Assembly (NCBI GenBank): GCA_030704615.1
Contig: CM060733.1
Coordinates: 26,164,001 to 26,228,000 of the forward strand
Length of the DNA stretch: 64,000 nucleotides
Reading direction: 5' to 3'
Source of the DNA: Takakia lepidozioides
Taxonomy: Eukaryota > Streptophyta > Takakiopsida > Takakiales > Takakiaceae
Position numbers and translations under genes: made by a program. Of this stretch, positions 34,827-46,739 are shown in pieces. Under the pieces are notes generated by a model. That model was not told the origin of the DNA and did no database searches. It was given only the letters and a program-made list of their open reading frames with translations. Every line of letters starts with the position of its first letter. The first letter of the stretch is position 1.

Positions 34827-37800
34827 TCAGGTATCTAGCTGAAGGTTAGCTACCTCCAAATTCGCGCGCGCCTTCATTGCTTCCACCGATGTAATTCTCT
34901 TGGTGCTATTTCTTGTCGTATTTTTTCGTGGCGGCATTGTCCACACGACATTGTTCACGTGGATACATTGAGCAGGATCTGACGGGTTGTACTCCCAAAC
35001 TTTTGACCAATAGTCCCTGTACCTCTCAAAGTCTAAGGGGTTACCTCATTTCTTCGGTCTCCACCACTCCACCTTCACTTTCTTAAAATTAGGATCTTCC
35101 CTTTCTCGGATGACATCTGAAATTGCCATTCCCATCCAGACCGGGCACGTCGTTGGGTCATGAGGGCGAACGAGCACAAAAAATCCTTTCTCAATATTCT
35201 TGAACGGATTCAAGGGTATCCTTGGACGCTCGCACCTAGGGCCACAGTAAGAATCTGGAACTTCATCCTCATCTTCCATATCTTCCAGTATCTGTGGCTG
35301 GATGCCATCCCTCTGATGGTTTGAGGACCAATTTGTTTTCGGCCAAAATCCCTCAAGAAGCTGAATACGATCCGGAATGTCCTGCATTGGCTTATCAAGT
35401 TCGGCGAGAATATTTCCCCAGTATTGGTCATATTGTTCCATCACACCCCGGTAATGATCGTCAAGCAACATTCATTTGGTCCAAAAATCTCTGTATTTCT
35501 TAATACCATTTTTTTTGAATGACTGTTTTTCTGAGGAGTCGTCCTCGACTCCCCATATCGGTCTTCTTGGAACGGCATTTGGGTCTCCTTCAAGGAGATT
35601 TGGAGTCCCATCAGGGTTGGACTTCCACATCTTAACGCTGGAGTTTGTAGGAAGCCACTCCGAATCAATAGTTGACTTTTTGTATAACTTCATAACGGGC
35701 CAGCCATCCGCATCCTTAAAAAACCAAAAGACGTGCATCTCTGAGATCCCGACCAAAGCCTCATTTCCATCATGAATACAACCCTTAACAAACTTCTTGA
35801 AGTCGGGAACCTCCTGAATGATTTGATGAATGAATTGCATATCTTGGGAGATCATGAATGACCTCATCAAATCCGGAAGAATGTAGGTGTTGCGTTCCTT
35901 TAGCTTCTTCGAGAGATAGCTAAAGAATCCGTCAATATCCTCATGGGTGTGCCCGACCATGAGAAAACCAAGCTGGATCCCTTCAAAGACATCTTTGGCA
36001 GTGAGGAGGGATATGAAAGCAAGCATCTATCTGTTCTTATTGTCCTTGGAGGAGTTGTCCATCTGCAAATAAAGTCGTCTAGGAAGTGGTCGAGCACCAC
36101 GTTTATCGTGCGGCCTGCAGGGTTTTAGAGCCTCCAAACATCTCGATTTCCCTCTCATGAGCGTTTCAAAAAAATCATTTTGAACTTCAGTATCAAAAAT
36201 GTTCCTGGATTCCCGGCATGTCGGCTTTTCCAGTTGGCGCAGGCACTGAGCCAGCGACCCAATTATTGTGAAGTTTGAATTGCCTTTCCAGAACTCAAGG
36301 GAAAATTGAGCGTAAGCTCCATCACCGTGTCCGTGCGTAACCATTCTTGTCAATGAGACAGGCAACTGACCCAATCCCGAGACCATCTTGTTCGTCGTCT
36401 GTAGTCTCGGAATAGCCGTTTTCCTATGATCCATCTTATCGTGAGTACTACACAGGAACTCATCCGGAATCATAACAGACTCATTCCTCCAGCTATGGTG
36501 CAGCCTTATGCATGACTCTTGATGCCTCAAGTGCAAATCAAGCGCCCGCTTATGTGCAACCTGTTCGGAACTCCTCTTAATTGACTTCTTGATCAAGTCC
36601 TTCAACATCTCGCATTATGTGCACTTAGCAAAGGTGCTTCTTGTTTTCCGAACCTCCACGTTAGGAAATATTCGATTCCGTATACGGCTTATAGCTGGCT
36701 GCGAGACTCCTTTCAAACCGATCAGTCTGTTCGTCTGCACCCCAACTTCCCAATAATGTCAACGTCCACTGGGCAGTGGAGGTTCTACAAAGTGGAAGAA
36801 CAAGAAAGCATGATGGCATCAAAAAGAATAAAATCAGCCACAGTATTTTGAAAAAGGAAAAGGGGACAACGAATAAAAGTCACCTCGTTGGACTCCTCTC
36901 GAATTCTCTTCCAGTTCATTTCGGATGGCAAAATTCTCAAAGTATCCCGACGTCCATCTCCAATGCAACGTGTTTTGTGAGGCATAAGGTCAGTATTGGC
37001 ATTGATAATGGACATAATGTTCCCCTCTGCCTGGAGTGTCCCTGGTCAAGGCCGCTTGACGCCACGATTTCCATGGAAAGATGACAAACAGCCCTCTTTA
37101 CTGAGCTTTTTGTACTCCATGTACGTTGACCTTCCAATTCCGTGCATTATCCACCATGCTTTCTCACAAACATCAACACCTTCTATCGTAACATACGACC
37201 TGCACGATGACCCATCTATAATGTGAAGTCGTTTTGAAACATTCAATCCAAGTTCTCTCCTCATCGAATGACAAACCCCAAAGTACGAATTGCTAAGGTT
37301 TTTCTCCAATCAAAATACTGGCAGCACTGAAGCTTGCAGCAAGGTTTGCTGCTCACCGACCTCACTTCATCCAAAGTAAGATTTTTCTTGCACTTTTTTG
37401 AGTCCTCCATATTGGATGGTTTCTTCTTCCTAGTAAAATGCCTGTATGCTGCTTTCTTTACGCCTGTACCATGGTCGTCATTCTCCATGTCACTGCATGA
37501 TCGTAGGAAATTTTCGAGATCAACGGAGAGTATCCGGCCATTTTCAAGAAGTCTTGTTTTTGTTAACGGCCATTTCACAATCGACATCAGTGAACCGGAT
37601 CCTCCAGAGATTGTTCTGGTGACCAGAACCCCAACATCGTCCTCTCCGAATTTGTCATTCAGAATGATCTCGTTAGGAATGCATGCCTGAATTCGGCCTT
37701 CGAACAGGGCGTTTCCGTCCTCCCCACGAAGAAGACACTGCAAGTTTATCCAACAATCTCTCCCCAGACCTACAGGCAGATCCCCTTCAGTCTCACCGTT

Positions 37801-37974
37801 GGACGGAATTTCATTGTTTTCAGTGCTTTGTCTTTGATAATCACTATCTTCTGTGATGGAATGACATCCTGGGTTTCTCTGGGATGCTGAATCCACTGTT
37901 TCATGCGTGCGAACACAAGACACGTCCCACACAACTGGAGTCCCAATCGCCTCCTTCAATGTGTCAGCATCCAT
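34827..37974 (-). pseudogene. DUF7869-type transposon-like protein gene, five in-frame stops
   Basis: Minus strand. The N-terminal part (37974-37310) ends in a Cys cluster (SKPCCKLQCCQYFDW). After a frame change near 37310, FGVCHSMRREL … VDVCEKAWWIMHGI follows. A likely intron (donor near 36880) leads to one frame that runs from about 36735 to TGA at 34827. That frame contains SQPAISRI, FAKCT…CEML, LYLQMDNSSKDNKNR with MLAFISLLTAKDVFEGIQLGFLMVGHTHEDIDGFF, and VWEYNPSDPAQCIHV. The QMDN…VGHTHEDID signature belongs to the DUF7869 family, found in many repeat-rich eukaryotes and probably transposon-related, with biochemical role unproven. Stops fall at 37046 (TGA), about 36614 (TAA), 36027 (TAG), 35472 (TGA) and 35046 (TGA), with no frameshift over the 1.9-kb exon. 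Confidence 0.7.
36761..36784. repeat. 24-bp palindrome, copy 1
   Basis: Arms AACGTCCACTG and CAGTGGAGGTT around GG; one arm mismatch. It lies in or next to the intron of the DUF7869-type gene. Confidence 0.85.
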
Positions 37975-38175
37975 GTGTCGATAAGGCAGAGGACAGGAGC
38001 CGAATGCGTCATCACAAAAGATCAGGGTAACTGAAATGGTGGACGAACACAAGTGGTGTCCATGGCAAGTTCATTCCCCAGAAACATTCAGGCAATCTCC
38101 TGAGGCAACAATTGAAGGAGATCCAGGAAGCGACAGAAACACCCTTTGGCCTACTTGGAACCCCATGAAGTTAGT

Positions 38176-38199
38176 AACCTCCACTGGGCAGTGGAGGTT
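38176..38199. repeat. 24-bp palindrome, copy 2 (perfect)
   Basis: Perfect 11-bp arms (AACCTCCACTG and its reverse complement) around GG, upstream of the DUF7869-type gene. Confidence 0.95.
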
Positions 38200-38368
38200 C
38201 AGTAAAATCCTATTACAAGACGGAAGATTAACTAATATGGTTTGAAAAAGTAAAGTCAATGTTTGGATCTACACTGGGACTGATGAAAATCAATTGGAAT
38301 TAAATTGGAGTATGAGGGCGGAGTATAGACTATATCTATCTGAACTGTCAGATGAAGTCACAAATGCC

Positions 38369-38392
38369 AACCTCCACTGGACAGTGGAGGTT
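38369..38392. repeat. 24-bp palindrome, copy 3 (perfect)
   Basis: Perfect 11-bp arms (AACCTCCACTG) around GA, 193 bp from copy 2. The sequence between the copies is unrelated to either flank. Confidence 0.95.
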
Positions 38393-38493
38393 GGATGATA
38401 TCTGTTGATGAAATCAACCACATGGATGAACAATGGATAATGAAGAAGCCCTCTGTAGATGAAAAATTGATTCTATGGATGCATGAATATTAA

Positions 38494-38517
38494 TGTGGCG
38501 ACTGCCCAGTGGAGGTT
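38494..38517. repeat. 24-bp palindrome, copy 4 (left arm decayed)
   Basis: The right arm CAGTGGAGGTT is exact; the left arm keeps only its inner ACTG. It is 125 bp from copy 3. Confidence 0.8.
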
Positions 38518-39009
38518 TGGGAGTAACTTTAGACAAACAATAGTGCACATGGAGAGTACACAAAAAAATGAGTATCATACTATATGTGCAGTTGGCACCT
38601 GAGACTAAGGAAGCAGGGAGAGACTCAGAGGCTGCTTCAGAAGTACCCTATGGGCAGAGTGGTGCAGGACAGGCAAAGAGGTACATGTTGTCCAGAGAGG
38701 TGCATGAGAGAAAAGAAGCAAGTGAGAGGTTCACAGTGGGAAGTTGGTGTTGTGTGGAGTTGGACGTTATATAGAAGTGACATGTAACTTTCATCTTTGA
38801 ATCGCTCCAATGGCAGTGTGGTATGCTTTCTCTCCCGGATCGATTGTGGCCACCGTGGATTAAGGCGGAATCGAACGGCTTATCTAACCGAAGTAAGATG
38901 TACAAGATTTAAACACACTTCAATTCGCATTGTTGGCGCTGCTGGACAGTGGTGCGGAGGCGAGCTCAATCGAGGTGGGCGGCAATATTGTTGGGAGTGC
39001 ATAAGACTG
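38518..39009. other. Spacer, weak coding signal
   Basis: A plus ORF at 38797-39135 overlaps the repeat-coding region in another frame. Nothing recognised. Confidence 0.3.
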
Positions 39010-39040
39010 GTTCAAACCTGTAGAAGGGGACGAGCCGGCG

Positions 39041-39289
39041 CCAATGTCCCCGTCTCCCGCAAAAGAAATGGTAGAGAGAGCGAGGACAAAGAGCACGTGT
39101 CCCACAAAAGACAGCGGACACAGAGCGAGGACTAAGAGCCCATCTCCCACAAAACGGGACAGTGGTGACAGAGCCAGGACTAAAAGCCCATCTCCCGGAA
39201 AAAACAATGGAGGCAGAGGCAGGACTCAGAGCCCAACTTACTCTCAAAGTGTCTCCCAGCATGTCAATTTGGATGTAGTTAATGAATGA
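39041..39289 (+). CDS. SPSPTK-repeat peptide, partial
   Basis: An 81-codon frame with four imperfect 16-17-residue repeats of the form RARTKSPSPTK plus a variable GD/DSG linker: SPSPAKEMVERARTK, STCPTKDSGHRARTK, SPSPTKRDSGDRARTK, then SPSPGKNNGGRGRTQ. It is basic and rich in Ser-Pro, like linker-histone tails or RS/SP domains that are targets of proline-directed kinases. It is encoded by a 48-51-bp minisatellite. No start or exon structure is certain. It is followed in the same direction by FCP1-type segments, and another Ser-Pro-ending ORF (39473-39718, ending NPSPKRIYTS) comes next. It could be the N-terminal exon of that gene. Confidence 0.5.
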   Translation, partial: PMSPSPAKEMVERARTKSTCPTKDSGHRARTKSPSPTKRDSGDRARTKSPSPGKNNGGRGRTQSPTYSQSVSQHVNLDVVNE

Positions 39290-39579
39290 CACCTGGAGAT
39301 TTATGGTGTCTTTAAGTATTATAAATGGAACAAAATTTTGTGTGTATTGCATCTGGTTGTGTTCTGGTTGTGTTTTTGCCAATATCTAATCTGTATCTTG
39401 ATTTTTCCCACCTTCTTCAACTTTACATGTGACTGACGGTTACGAAAACTCGTATAGATCCATGAACGGAAATTGGAGGAAATCACACAAACCCGGACAA
39501 AATCCATCGTGACTCAAACAGTGAGGAGGCAGGTGGACTTAATAATAAGGGTCAGCCCACCTGATCCGGTCATACAAGC

Positions 39580-39603
39580 AACCTCCACTGCCCAGTCGAC
39601 GTT
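39580..39603. repeat. 24-bp palindrome, copy 5
   Basis: Arms AACCTCCACTG and CAGTCGACGTT around CC; two arm mismatches, both C/G swaps. It lies within the open frame 39473-39718. Confidence 0.85.
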
Positions 39604-39790
39604 GCGAGATGAAGGAGATGAGTCGGAGATGGTCGTTGCTCAGAGCGAAGGAAAAGAGAGCGAGCAGCCACAACAACAAATTCGGAATCCCTCCCCGAAA
39701 CGGATATACACTTCATAACCATCTTAGCTATGTTCTTCTTTTTTCCTTCTTCTAGTTTTCAAAATAAATTAATTGTTCTGTTATTCCACA

Positions 39791-40560
39791 GGATGATATG
39801 ATTCACCCTCCAATCGACTATCACAAATCTGTGAACCCACAGGATTGGTATCGCCTCTCTGAGGGACCGAAAGGATGTCGACCATGATACTACGTCCTGG
39901 GTACCTTGGTGAGGTTTACCTCCGAGATGGCCCGAGATCCCCTCCCGCAACCCATCCTTGTGTGTGCGCAGGAAAATTCAAGCTTGCAGTCCGAAATGGG
40001 TTGGACGACTTCCTAAAATGGGTCCTTAAGCATTTTAAGGTCTATTTTTGGAACACTGGACCATTAGAAAATGTCTTGGATATAGGGCTGGCTTTGTTTG
40101 GAAGAAGGTTTTACAAGGTCAGGGAATTCAGCAATGAGAACTGCGTGAAGCATAGACAGACTTTCAGTGACGAATGGCCCAAATATCCGAGAGCGCCAAT
40201 ATATCTTAAACGTCTCTACGACCTTTTCACTGTAGACGACACTGTAGCGTACAAATCAAACACACTTCTTATCGACACTGTAGAAAATATGTATAAGTCC
40301 TACTTGAACCCAAAGTCGATCGGTATCTTCCTTCCAAAATATAAAGCGTTCGTCGACCATACATGAACTCAAACCGCACCTGGAAGAGTTGCGGTTATCC
40401 GGAAAAGACGCTGATATATTCAACGTGGAAAAACCCATAGGATGTCGACCGTATAATGACCCAAAGGTCAAATGCCTCTTGCTATGGGATTTGCAGTGGC
40501 AGATTTATCTTAGAAAACAAAAATTTCATGACGCTTCCTTGGAACAGATTGAAACGTAGA
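39791..40560 (+). pseudogene. FCP1/NLI-type HAD phosphatase-like segment 1
   Basis: A TTCCACAG acceptor at about 39790 opens the exon-like stretch. The main frame (39875-40366) contains AVRNGLDDFLKWVLKHFKVYFWNTG (about residues 38-62), SNENC, LYDLFTVDD and NTLLIDTVENMYKSYLNPKSIGIFLPKY, the order of motifs II-IV of FCP1-homology phosphatases, which remove phosphate from Ser-Pro motifs such as those of the RNA polymerase II tail. The N-terminal catalytic DxDx(T/V) loop is not visible. Coding character continues past 40366 in another frame (KPIGCRPYNDPKV). NTLLIDT lacks the usual second Asp of the family. Probably degenerate or non-catalytic. Confidence 0.6.
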
Positions 40561-40581
40561 TGGCTGCTGTAGATTTTCCTG

Positions 40582-40605
40582 AACCTCGACTGTCCAGTGG
40601 ACGTT
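40582..40605. repeat. 24-bp palindrome, copy 6
   Basis: Arms AACCTCGACTG and CAGTGGACGTT around TC. It lies between FCP1-like segments 1 and 2. Confidence 0.85.
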
Positions 40606-40689
40606 GCTCCCAATGTCTATCTTGTCCTTGGTTTATCTTGATTACCACCTAAGTGGATGTATGAATTTATCATAGATTGCAGCACCAGT

Positions 40690-41407
40690 TTCTCCAGTTG
40701 CGAAAGGATTGCGCTTGATAATTTTTGACCTGAATGGAGTTTTGTGCAAAGTCTTGAAGCACTAGAAGAGCTACAATGTCCCCCGAATGTCCGAGACAGA
40801 CTACATGATACCAGCTCTTGTTGGATTTCGACTTGTATATAGGCGGGAAAAATATCGTGAGATGTGGACAGAGTTGAACAAACATTTCCGTCTAGGTATA
40901 TGGAGCTGCATGATGTACAAGAACTTGCAGCCTGTCCTGGACTTTATGCTTCGGGGTCTTCCTCAGCCGGCATTCGTTATATCTCAAGAAAATTGTATCT
41001 CTTGTCCTACTTCTGTCCACCCTCAATTTATATCAGGATACGACCCACCGAGTCTGTTCTTGAAGCCATTGATGACGGTCTGGCAAAGATTTGGTGGTCA
41101 GTACAACAGGAGTAACACTCTACTCATTGACGATTCTGCTATTAAGTGTGTGTTGAACCCGCCTAAATCCTGTCTGATTCTAAAATCGTTTGAATCCATT
41201 GAGACGGACTCTTGCTATCTCCAGAAGGTTCTCCAGAAATATTTGCTTGAAATGAAGAAATCTCGCACCGTTTCCAGTTATCTCAAGGAAAAGATGATAG
41301 GACTTAAACATTGTCAGAATGTTTCCACCGATCCCAAATTTAAGCCTCTCTTGGATTATGTTGATGATTCTAATTACATGAATCTCCGATATGATGCTTC
41401 AAAATAA
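40690..41407 (+). pseudogene. FCP1/NLI-type HAD phosphatase-like segment 2
   Basis: Starts with GLRLIIFDLNGVLC (about 40714), the HAD motif I position, with DLNGV in place of the usual DxDxT/V. An in-frame TAG follows near 40764. The frame 40787-41407 continues with YREMWTELNKHFRLGIWSCMMYKNLQPVLDFML, ISQENC and NTLLIDDSAIKCVLNPPKSCLIL, and ends at TAA. The second catalytic Asp of motif I is replaced by Asn, so even without the stop catalysis is doubtful. About 240 residues, single domain. It is colinear with segments 1 and 3 but diverged, consistent with an old tandem duplication. Confidence 0.6.
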
Positions 41408-41648
41408 AGATTTTATTGATCAACCACGTCTGTGATTCAATGTATATTTTTGACTGGTTTTTCTATAGGTTGTATTGTTTTTCTATAAAAACTGTTGTCT
41501 ACTGTGATTTCTTTTTCAATCTGAATTGACATGGAATTATTTGCTATCTCCTAGTCTCATCCAGGCGTTTCTCAACTCTATACCATCCCGATCCTATGAG
41601 ATACATGCCTTCGCCGAAACTCGTCTCGGGGGTTTTTTCAAATCCGAC

Positions 41649-41672
41649 AACCTCCACTGTGCAGTGGAGGTT
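41649..41672. repeat. 24-bp palindrome, copy 7 (perfect)
   Basis: Perfect 11-bp arms (AACCTCCACTG) around TG, downstream of FCP1-like segment 2. Confidence 0.95.
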
Positions 41673-41714
41673 ATCCCGTGTCTGTACATTGACCTTATAA
41701 GTTCGTTTCTGCAG

Positions 41715-42161
41715 GTTCATGGAGATGCTGCTGATGCCAACTTCTTGTCGGGACCTCCATTGGAATCCTCCATGTCAGAAATTCGTCGACAGAGGGACAA
41801 CATTCACACTACTGTTGAGATTTCTGTCATCGACGGTGAAGCATCATCCAGGCACTTGACTTCTCTTCAATTGCACGACCCTCTTCTTCAGCCCATTCCT
41901 GAAAATGATGTTCTGTCGCAGGATTGTTTAGGATTGAATGTCGAAGATGGAAGCCAACTTGACAAATGTGCAGGGGATTTCGTGGACCTCACTCTACAAT
42001 CCTCACCCTCCATGTTAAGTGTCAAGGGTCTGAAATCTACCTCAAGAATGTCATCCATTGAGGACGCGGCTGAGGCTACGGCTCCGCAACACACTGTTGC
42101 CTCTCTTCCTTCCTTCTCTCCCTAGCACAAAGGTGGGACAGCCCAAATCAGAAGGAGTCAG
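41715..42161 (+). CDS. Exon-like open stretch between FCP1-like segments
   Basis: A TTTCTGCAG acceptor precedes 41715 and a CAG/GTAAAA donor follows 42161. The frame is acidic and Ser-rich (SSMSEIRRQRDN, ISVIDGEASS, DFVDLTLQSSPSML), with one TAG at 42123 and clear codon-like composition. Further exon-like pieces follow (acceptor near 42241, donor near 42305; acceptor near 42339 and frame to about 42660). No domain is recognised. It may be the linker region of a multi-exon gene that includes the phosphatase-like segments. Confidence 0.45.
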
Positions 42162-42797
42162 GTAAAATTACTTATATCTGAATTCTAACTCGTCCTTTTG
42201 TTTTCCTTAGTACTAGGTCTGATGTTCTTGTTTTACTCCAGGCCAGAAAATCTGCGAATTGTGACCTTCCTGTCAAACGACGTCTTCATTGGAAATCTTT
42301 TCCGAGGTAATCCCTTCGTTACATGTGAATTCCATTCAGGATGTGGAGTGCTCAAGGGACAATTTCCATTCCGTTCCCCTTCTCCGCAACCCTTTCGACG
42401 AAGTACAAGGACGAAACTTCAATTGCAACTTCCCGACCCTGCAATGTTGGCGCAATGTTCTGCACCGAGGAAGCGGAATAGGGCCGCCAAACCATTTCCA
42501 TCTCTTCTACAAATCGGTTCCACCGGAGAGAAGTCCTTCGTCAAAGACAAAGCAAACTCGAGGAAGAAAAGGAATACCTCGGACATACCGGGGTCTCGTC
42601 AAAACAAGTCCGTTGGGATGTCAAGCCCGCCAGCGAGTTTCCAATAAGGCAACATCAATATTATTCGATATCATTTCTCCACTTTCTTCTCTTTTATGTT
42701 CGTTTGGTTATGCACTAATTAACTCCATCTTTTCTCAACAGGCGGAGATGCAGCACGATACCTTCATCAATTTCCCTCCGTACAAGGTACTTTCTTG

Positions 42798-42821
42798 AAC
42801 CTCCACTTGGCAGTCGACATT
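42798..42821. repeat. 24-bp palindrome, copy 8
   Basis: AACCTCCACTT and CAGTCGACATT around GG; three arm mismatches. Confidence 0.75.
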
Positions 42822-43099
42822 CCTCTTCTTAGCAATATGAACCCTGCTCTTGAAACATTCCAAGCCCACAACATTGTGCAGCATTTTGCCATTTTCTGCA
42901 CAATCGTGTTGATCTTCCATACACTCAATCATTCTGGGTCATGGGTATTTTCATGGCAGAAACACTAATGTCAGTGTGTGATTAACCTGCTCAGGATAAC
43001 TTTGTCTCTCATCCCTTACATGCAACAGTGGGGAAGAGAAAACAGATGTTGTTAATTTTGAGTGTCAATGGACTCCTCTGCTACTAGCCACCCCCAACC

Positions 43100-43606
43100 G
43101 GCGGTGAACTGTTTAAGGAGAAATTTCGATTCAGGAATGTGACACTTCAAGTTCCTGACAGACCGTTTGTGGTGCCTCGGCAGGGAGTCTTGGAGTTTCT
43201 GGACCTTGCATTGAAGCATTTTCACGTGGCCATTTGGTCATGTGCTGATAGAGGTATTCTTTGTAGGATGTTGGAGAGCTTCGTCCCCACGAAAATAGCG
43301 AAGAAGTTTTGCTTCATATGGTCTGCTGAGGATTGTAAGGATACCACCGGTTATATCAGGCTCGGAATGAAATATCTCGTGAAGGATATTCGAAGTGTTA
43401 TTGCCAGGTACCCTGACAGACCGTTTGCTACGCAGGGGCAAATACTTCTTGTAGATGATGAGCCATCAAAAGGCCTGCGAAACCCACAAAATACTGGATT
43501 CTTCCCTTTCTCATTCAAGCCTTCACCAAACGGATTGCATGACCGGGATGATATGACAAAAGCAGTGTGGCCATATATATCGGAGATGGCTGGAGCTTCA
43601 AGTTGA
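43100..43606 (+). pseudogene. FCP1/NLI-type HAD phosphatase-like segment 3
   Basis: The frame reads FRFRNVTLQVPDRPFVVPRQGVLEFLDLALKHFHVAIWSC, then FCFIWSAEDC, QILLVDDEPSKGLRNPQNTGFFP and a C-terminal helix, ending at 43606. This matches motifs II-IV of FCP1-homology domains, including the DD pair (VDDEPSKGLRNP) that segment 1 lacks. The motif I loop is not seen upstream, so it may be in an unrecognised exon or lost. It follows palindrome copy 8 by about 300 bp. Confidence 0.6.
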
Positions 43607-44160
43607 TTACATTAGCGAGAACCGGACAAAGTGTTCTCATAAGCCTATTGGTCGAGACCATGCCTGTTGGGCGTGATATGGAAGATATCTTGATCCTCGT
43701 GTTTGGATCCCACAACAAAAGGAACCTGATTACCTTGGTAGGCACGTGGATCCCACTATTCTGTTGTTTGTTCATAAGTTGATTTTCCAATTTTTTTGCA
43801 TTTGCATTTGCAATCTTACCTCAACAAATCCATATGCAAAACTTCCACTTTGGGCCTAACATTTGTCATTTCAATCGTTTGTCCCCAGTTACATTCAAGG
43901 AACGAATTCTAAAAGAGGAACAAGAGCTGCGTGAATGGGAAGAATGGCAGGTGTGTCAGGAGGCTTCAAGGGCATCAAGTAGAGTTGGCAGTAACATTTT
44001 CAGATGATAATGTCAGCCGGTTTTACCTTCTTGAAAGTATCTCCGTGTCTTCTGGTGCGGAGACCGTTGCAAGTGGTTGTGGTAACCGGAGGCGTCTTCA
44101 GACACATGCCTTGACTGCGAGCCGTTTGGGAGGAAGCTCAGTATTATTAATGAGTTAGTA
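43607..44160 (+). other. Exon-like remnants after FCP1-like segment 3
   Basis: The plus strand at 43888-43950 reads TFKERILKEEQELREWEEWQ, a charged helix, followed by a possible donor (GTGTGT). No domain recognised. A decayed palindrome copy (AACTTCCACTT … CTAACATT, 43840-43863) lies here. Confidence 0.4.
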
Positions 44161-44228
44161 TAAGCCGTAACGGTTCTATGGCTTCAGAATCTATGGTTTG
44201 TATGGCATTAAGTCCATGAACGGATGGA

Positions 44229-44239
44229 CAGTTGACGTT
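44229..44239. repeat. Half-site of the dispersed palindrome
   Basis: CAGTTGACGTT, one arm only; the left side has decayed. Confidence 0.5.
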
Positions 44240-44474
44240 CATTTTTCTGTTGGTCCATCGCCTTGAATGATATAATCTCAAATAAAATATGAATGTTTCA
44301 TATCATCAATCAAGTCCCGACAGACTCGTTTTTCCATGTTGTCCTCTTCATCACATGCCATCATTGTTTCATATTTGGTTCTGCCATTGTTCCATATTTG
44401 TTTGTGTATGTCATTTTGGATATCAGAGCTCTCATCATTGTTTGATTCATTGCATCCTCCCATTCCTTTTAATG

Positions 44475-44498
44475 AACGTCAACTTGGCAGTGGATGTT
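44475..44498. repeat. 24-bp palindrome, copy 9
   Basis: AACGTCAACTT and CAGTGGATGTT around GG. Confidence 0.75.
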
Positions 44499-44789
44499 CA
44501 TCTAAGACCACAATACATATTTGTATTTTTGCATAGAATGTGTGGAGGATTATATAATTCGTTGTTACATAGTGCACAAATAGTCAAATAATTATAGATA
44601 TATCTCTTTATTTTTATTATAGATTATAATTATTCATATATCTTGTATTATTTCTAGACCAAACAAAAGTCCAGAATTAGTTAAAATAGAGTTTTTTGCA
44701 TTCCAACGGACAGGGACAAGTCTCCAAGGCTAATACCATAAGAGTCCACACCCCCCCAGCACCTCTCATCTTCTCAACACAAAAGTAAA

Positions 44790-45809
<1,020 letters not shown>

Positions 45810-46739
45810 CTGTAAGCCCCAAATTACTCCACTCAGAATCCTACTTCGAGATTAAGAAATTTACAAACAAAGTTCCACCAAGGTGCACCATTTTGCAGGA
45901 AGATGCAGAACCTCTTGCCTCTGCAAAGGAACATGACTACTTATATCATGGTTGTATTGGCTTTGCAAAGAAAGACAAGAACGACTTCACTTGAAAAATG
46001 CAGTTTCATCCACTGAGAATGATGAGTGTTTGGGATATGGATCATAAAGACATGACTTCTGCAATCTTTCATCGTCCTTCAGCTATCCCTGCCTGTGTAC
46101 AAATCATGAATACTTGCTGCTAGCAGCTGATGCTGACGGCGGAAAGTTAGCAGTTCTGGCGAAAAACAAGCTACTGATACTGTCAATCACTAAGACATAC
46201 CTTACAAGAGGCCAAGATCATACTCGAAAGACAAGAACAGGCAGGGAGACCTTGTCAAATCCTGTCCGAGATCGTTGTGTAAAACCCCTCCGTGCTCAAG
46301 CACGCAGGGCATCATCCTCCCTTCCCTGCGCACGTCTCCTGGTTATTTTCGGGCAGTGCGGGCAGGGTGCACAAAATTGATGTTGACGTGGCACTATGAC
46401 ACCCTATTCCTGCTCTACGCTAAACCAGCTTCCCACCTTCAGTCGTCACTAGACTATAAGAGAAACAAGGCAATAGGGATCGTTTTAATGTAGTGGGGTC
46501 CGCTGTCAGGTCCATGTCCCTTGCACCGTGCGACCTCGTTACAACGAGGCCACACAAAATTCAGAGGCATCTGCAATGAGGTCCTCCTCTTCATCAATCC
46601 TATTGTCTTCCGACAAAAAGAAATCATTGATCCCTTACTCAACCACAACCCAACTTCATATCTGTACCATGTGTTTAGTCCTTGTTTTTGCCCATATTAA
46701 TGGGTATAGCACGAGTATTTCTTTTGTCAATAGTCAATA
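45810..46739. other. Unassigned sequence
   Basis: 46080-46130 repeats a phrase (CAGCTATCCnTGCCT…GCACAAATCATG…TTAGCAGCTGA) that also occurs inside the CACTA element at about 24290-24350. Otherwise nothing recognised. Confidence 0.35.

Noticed and set aside
35294-36128. Plus-strand ORFs opposite the DUF7869-type gene
   Set aside because: They lie opposite a long conserved minus frame and have no features of their own.
36761-44498. CRISPR-like array from recurring palindromic repeats
   Set aside because: Spacing is about 0.1-1.4 kb, with coding-like sequence between repeats, no cas genes, and a eukaryotic genome.
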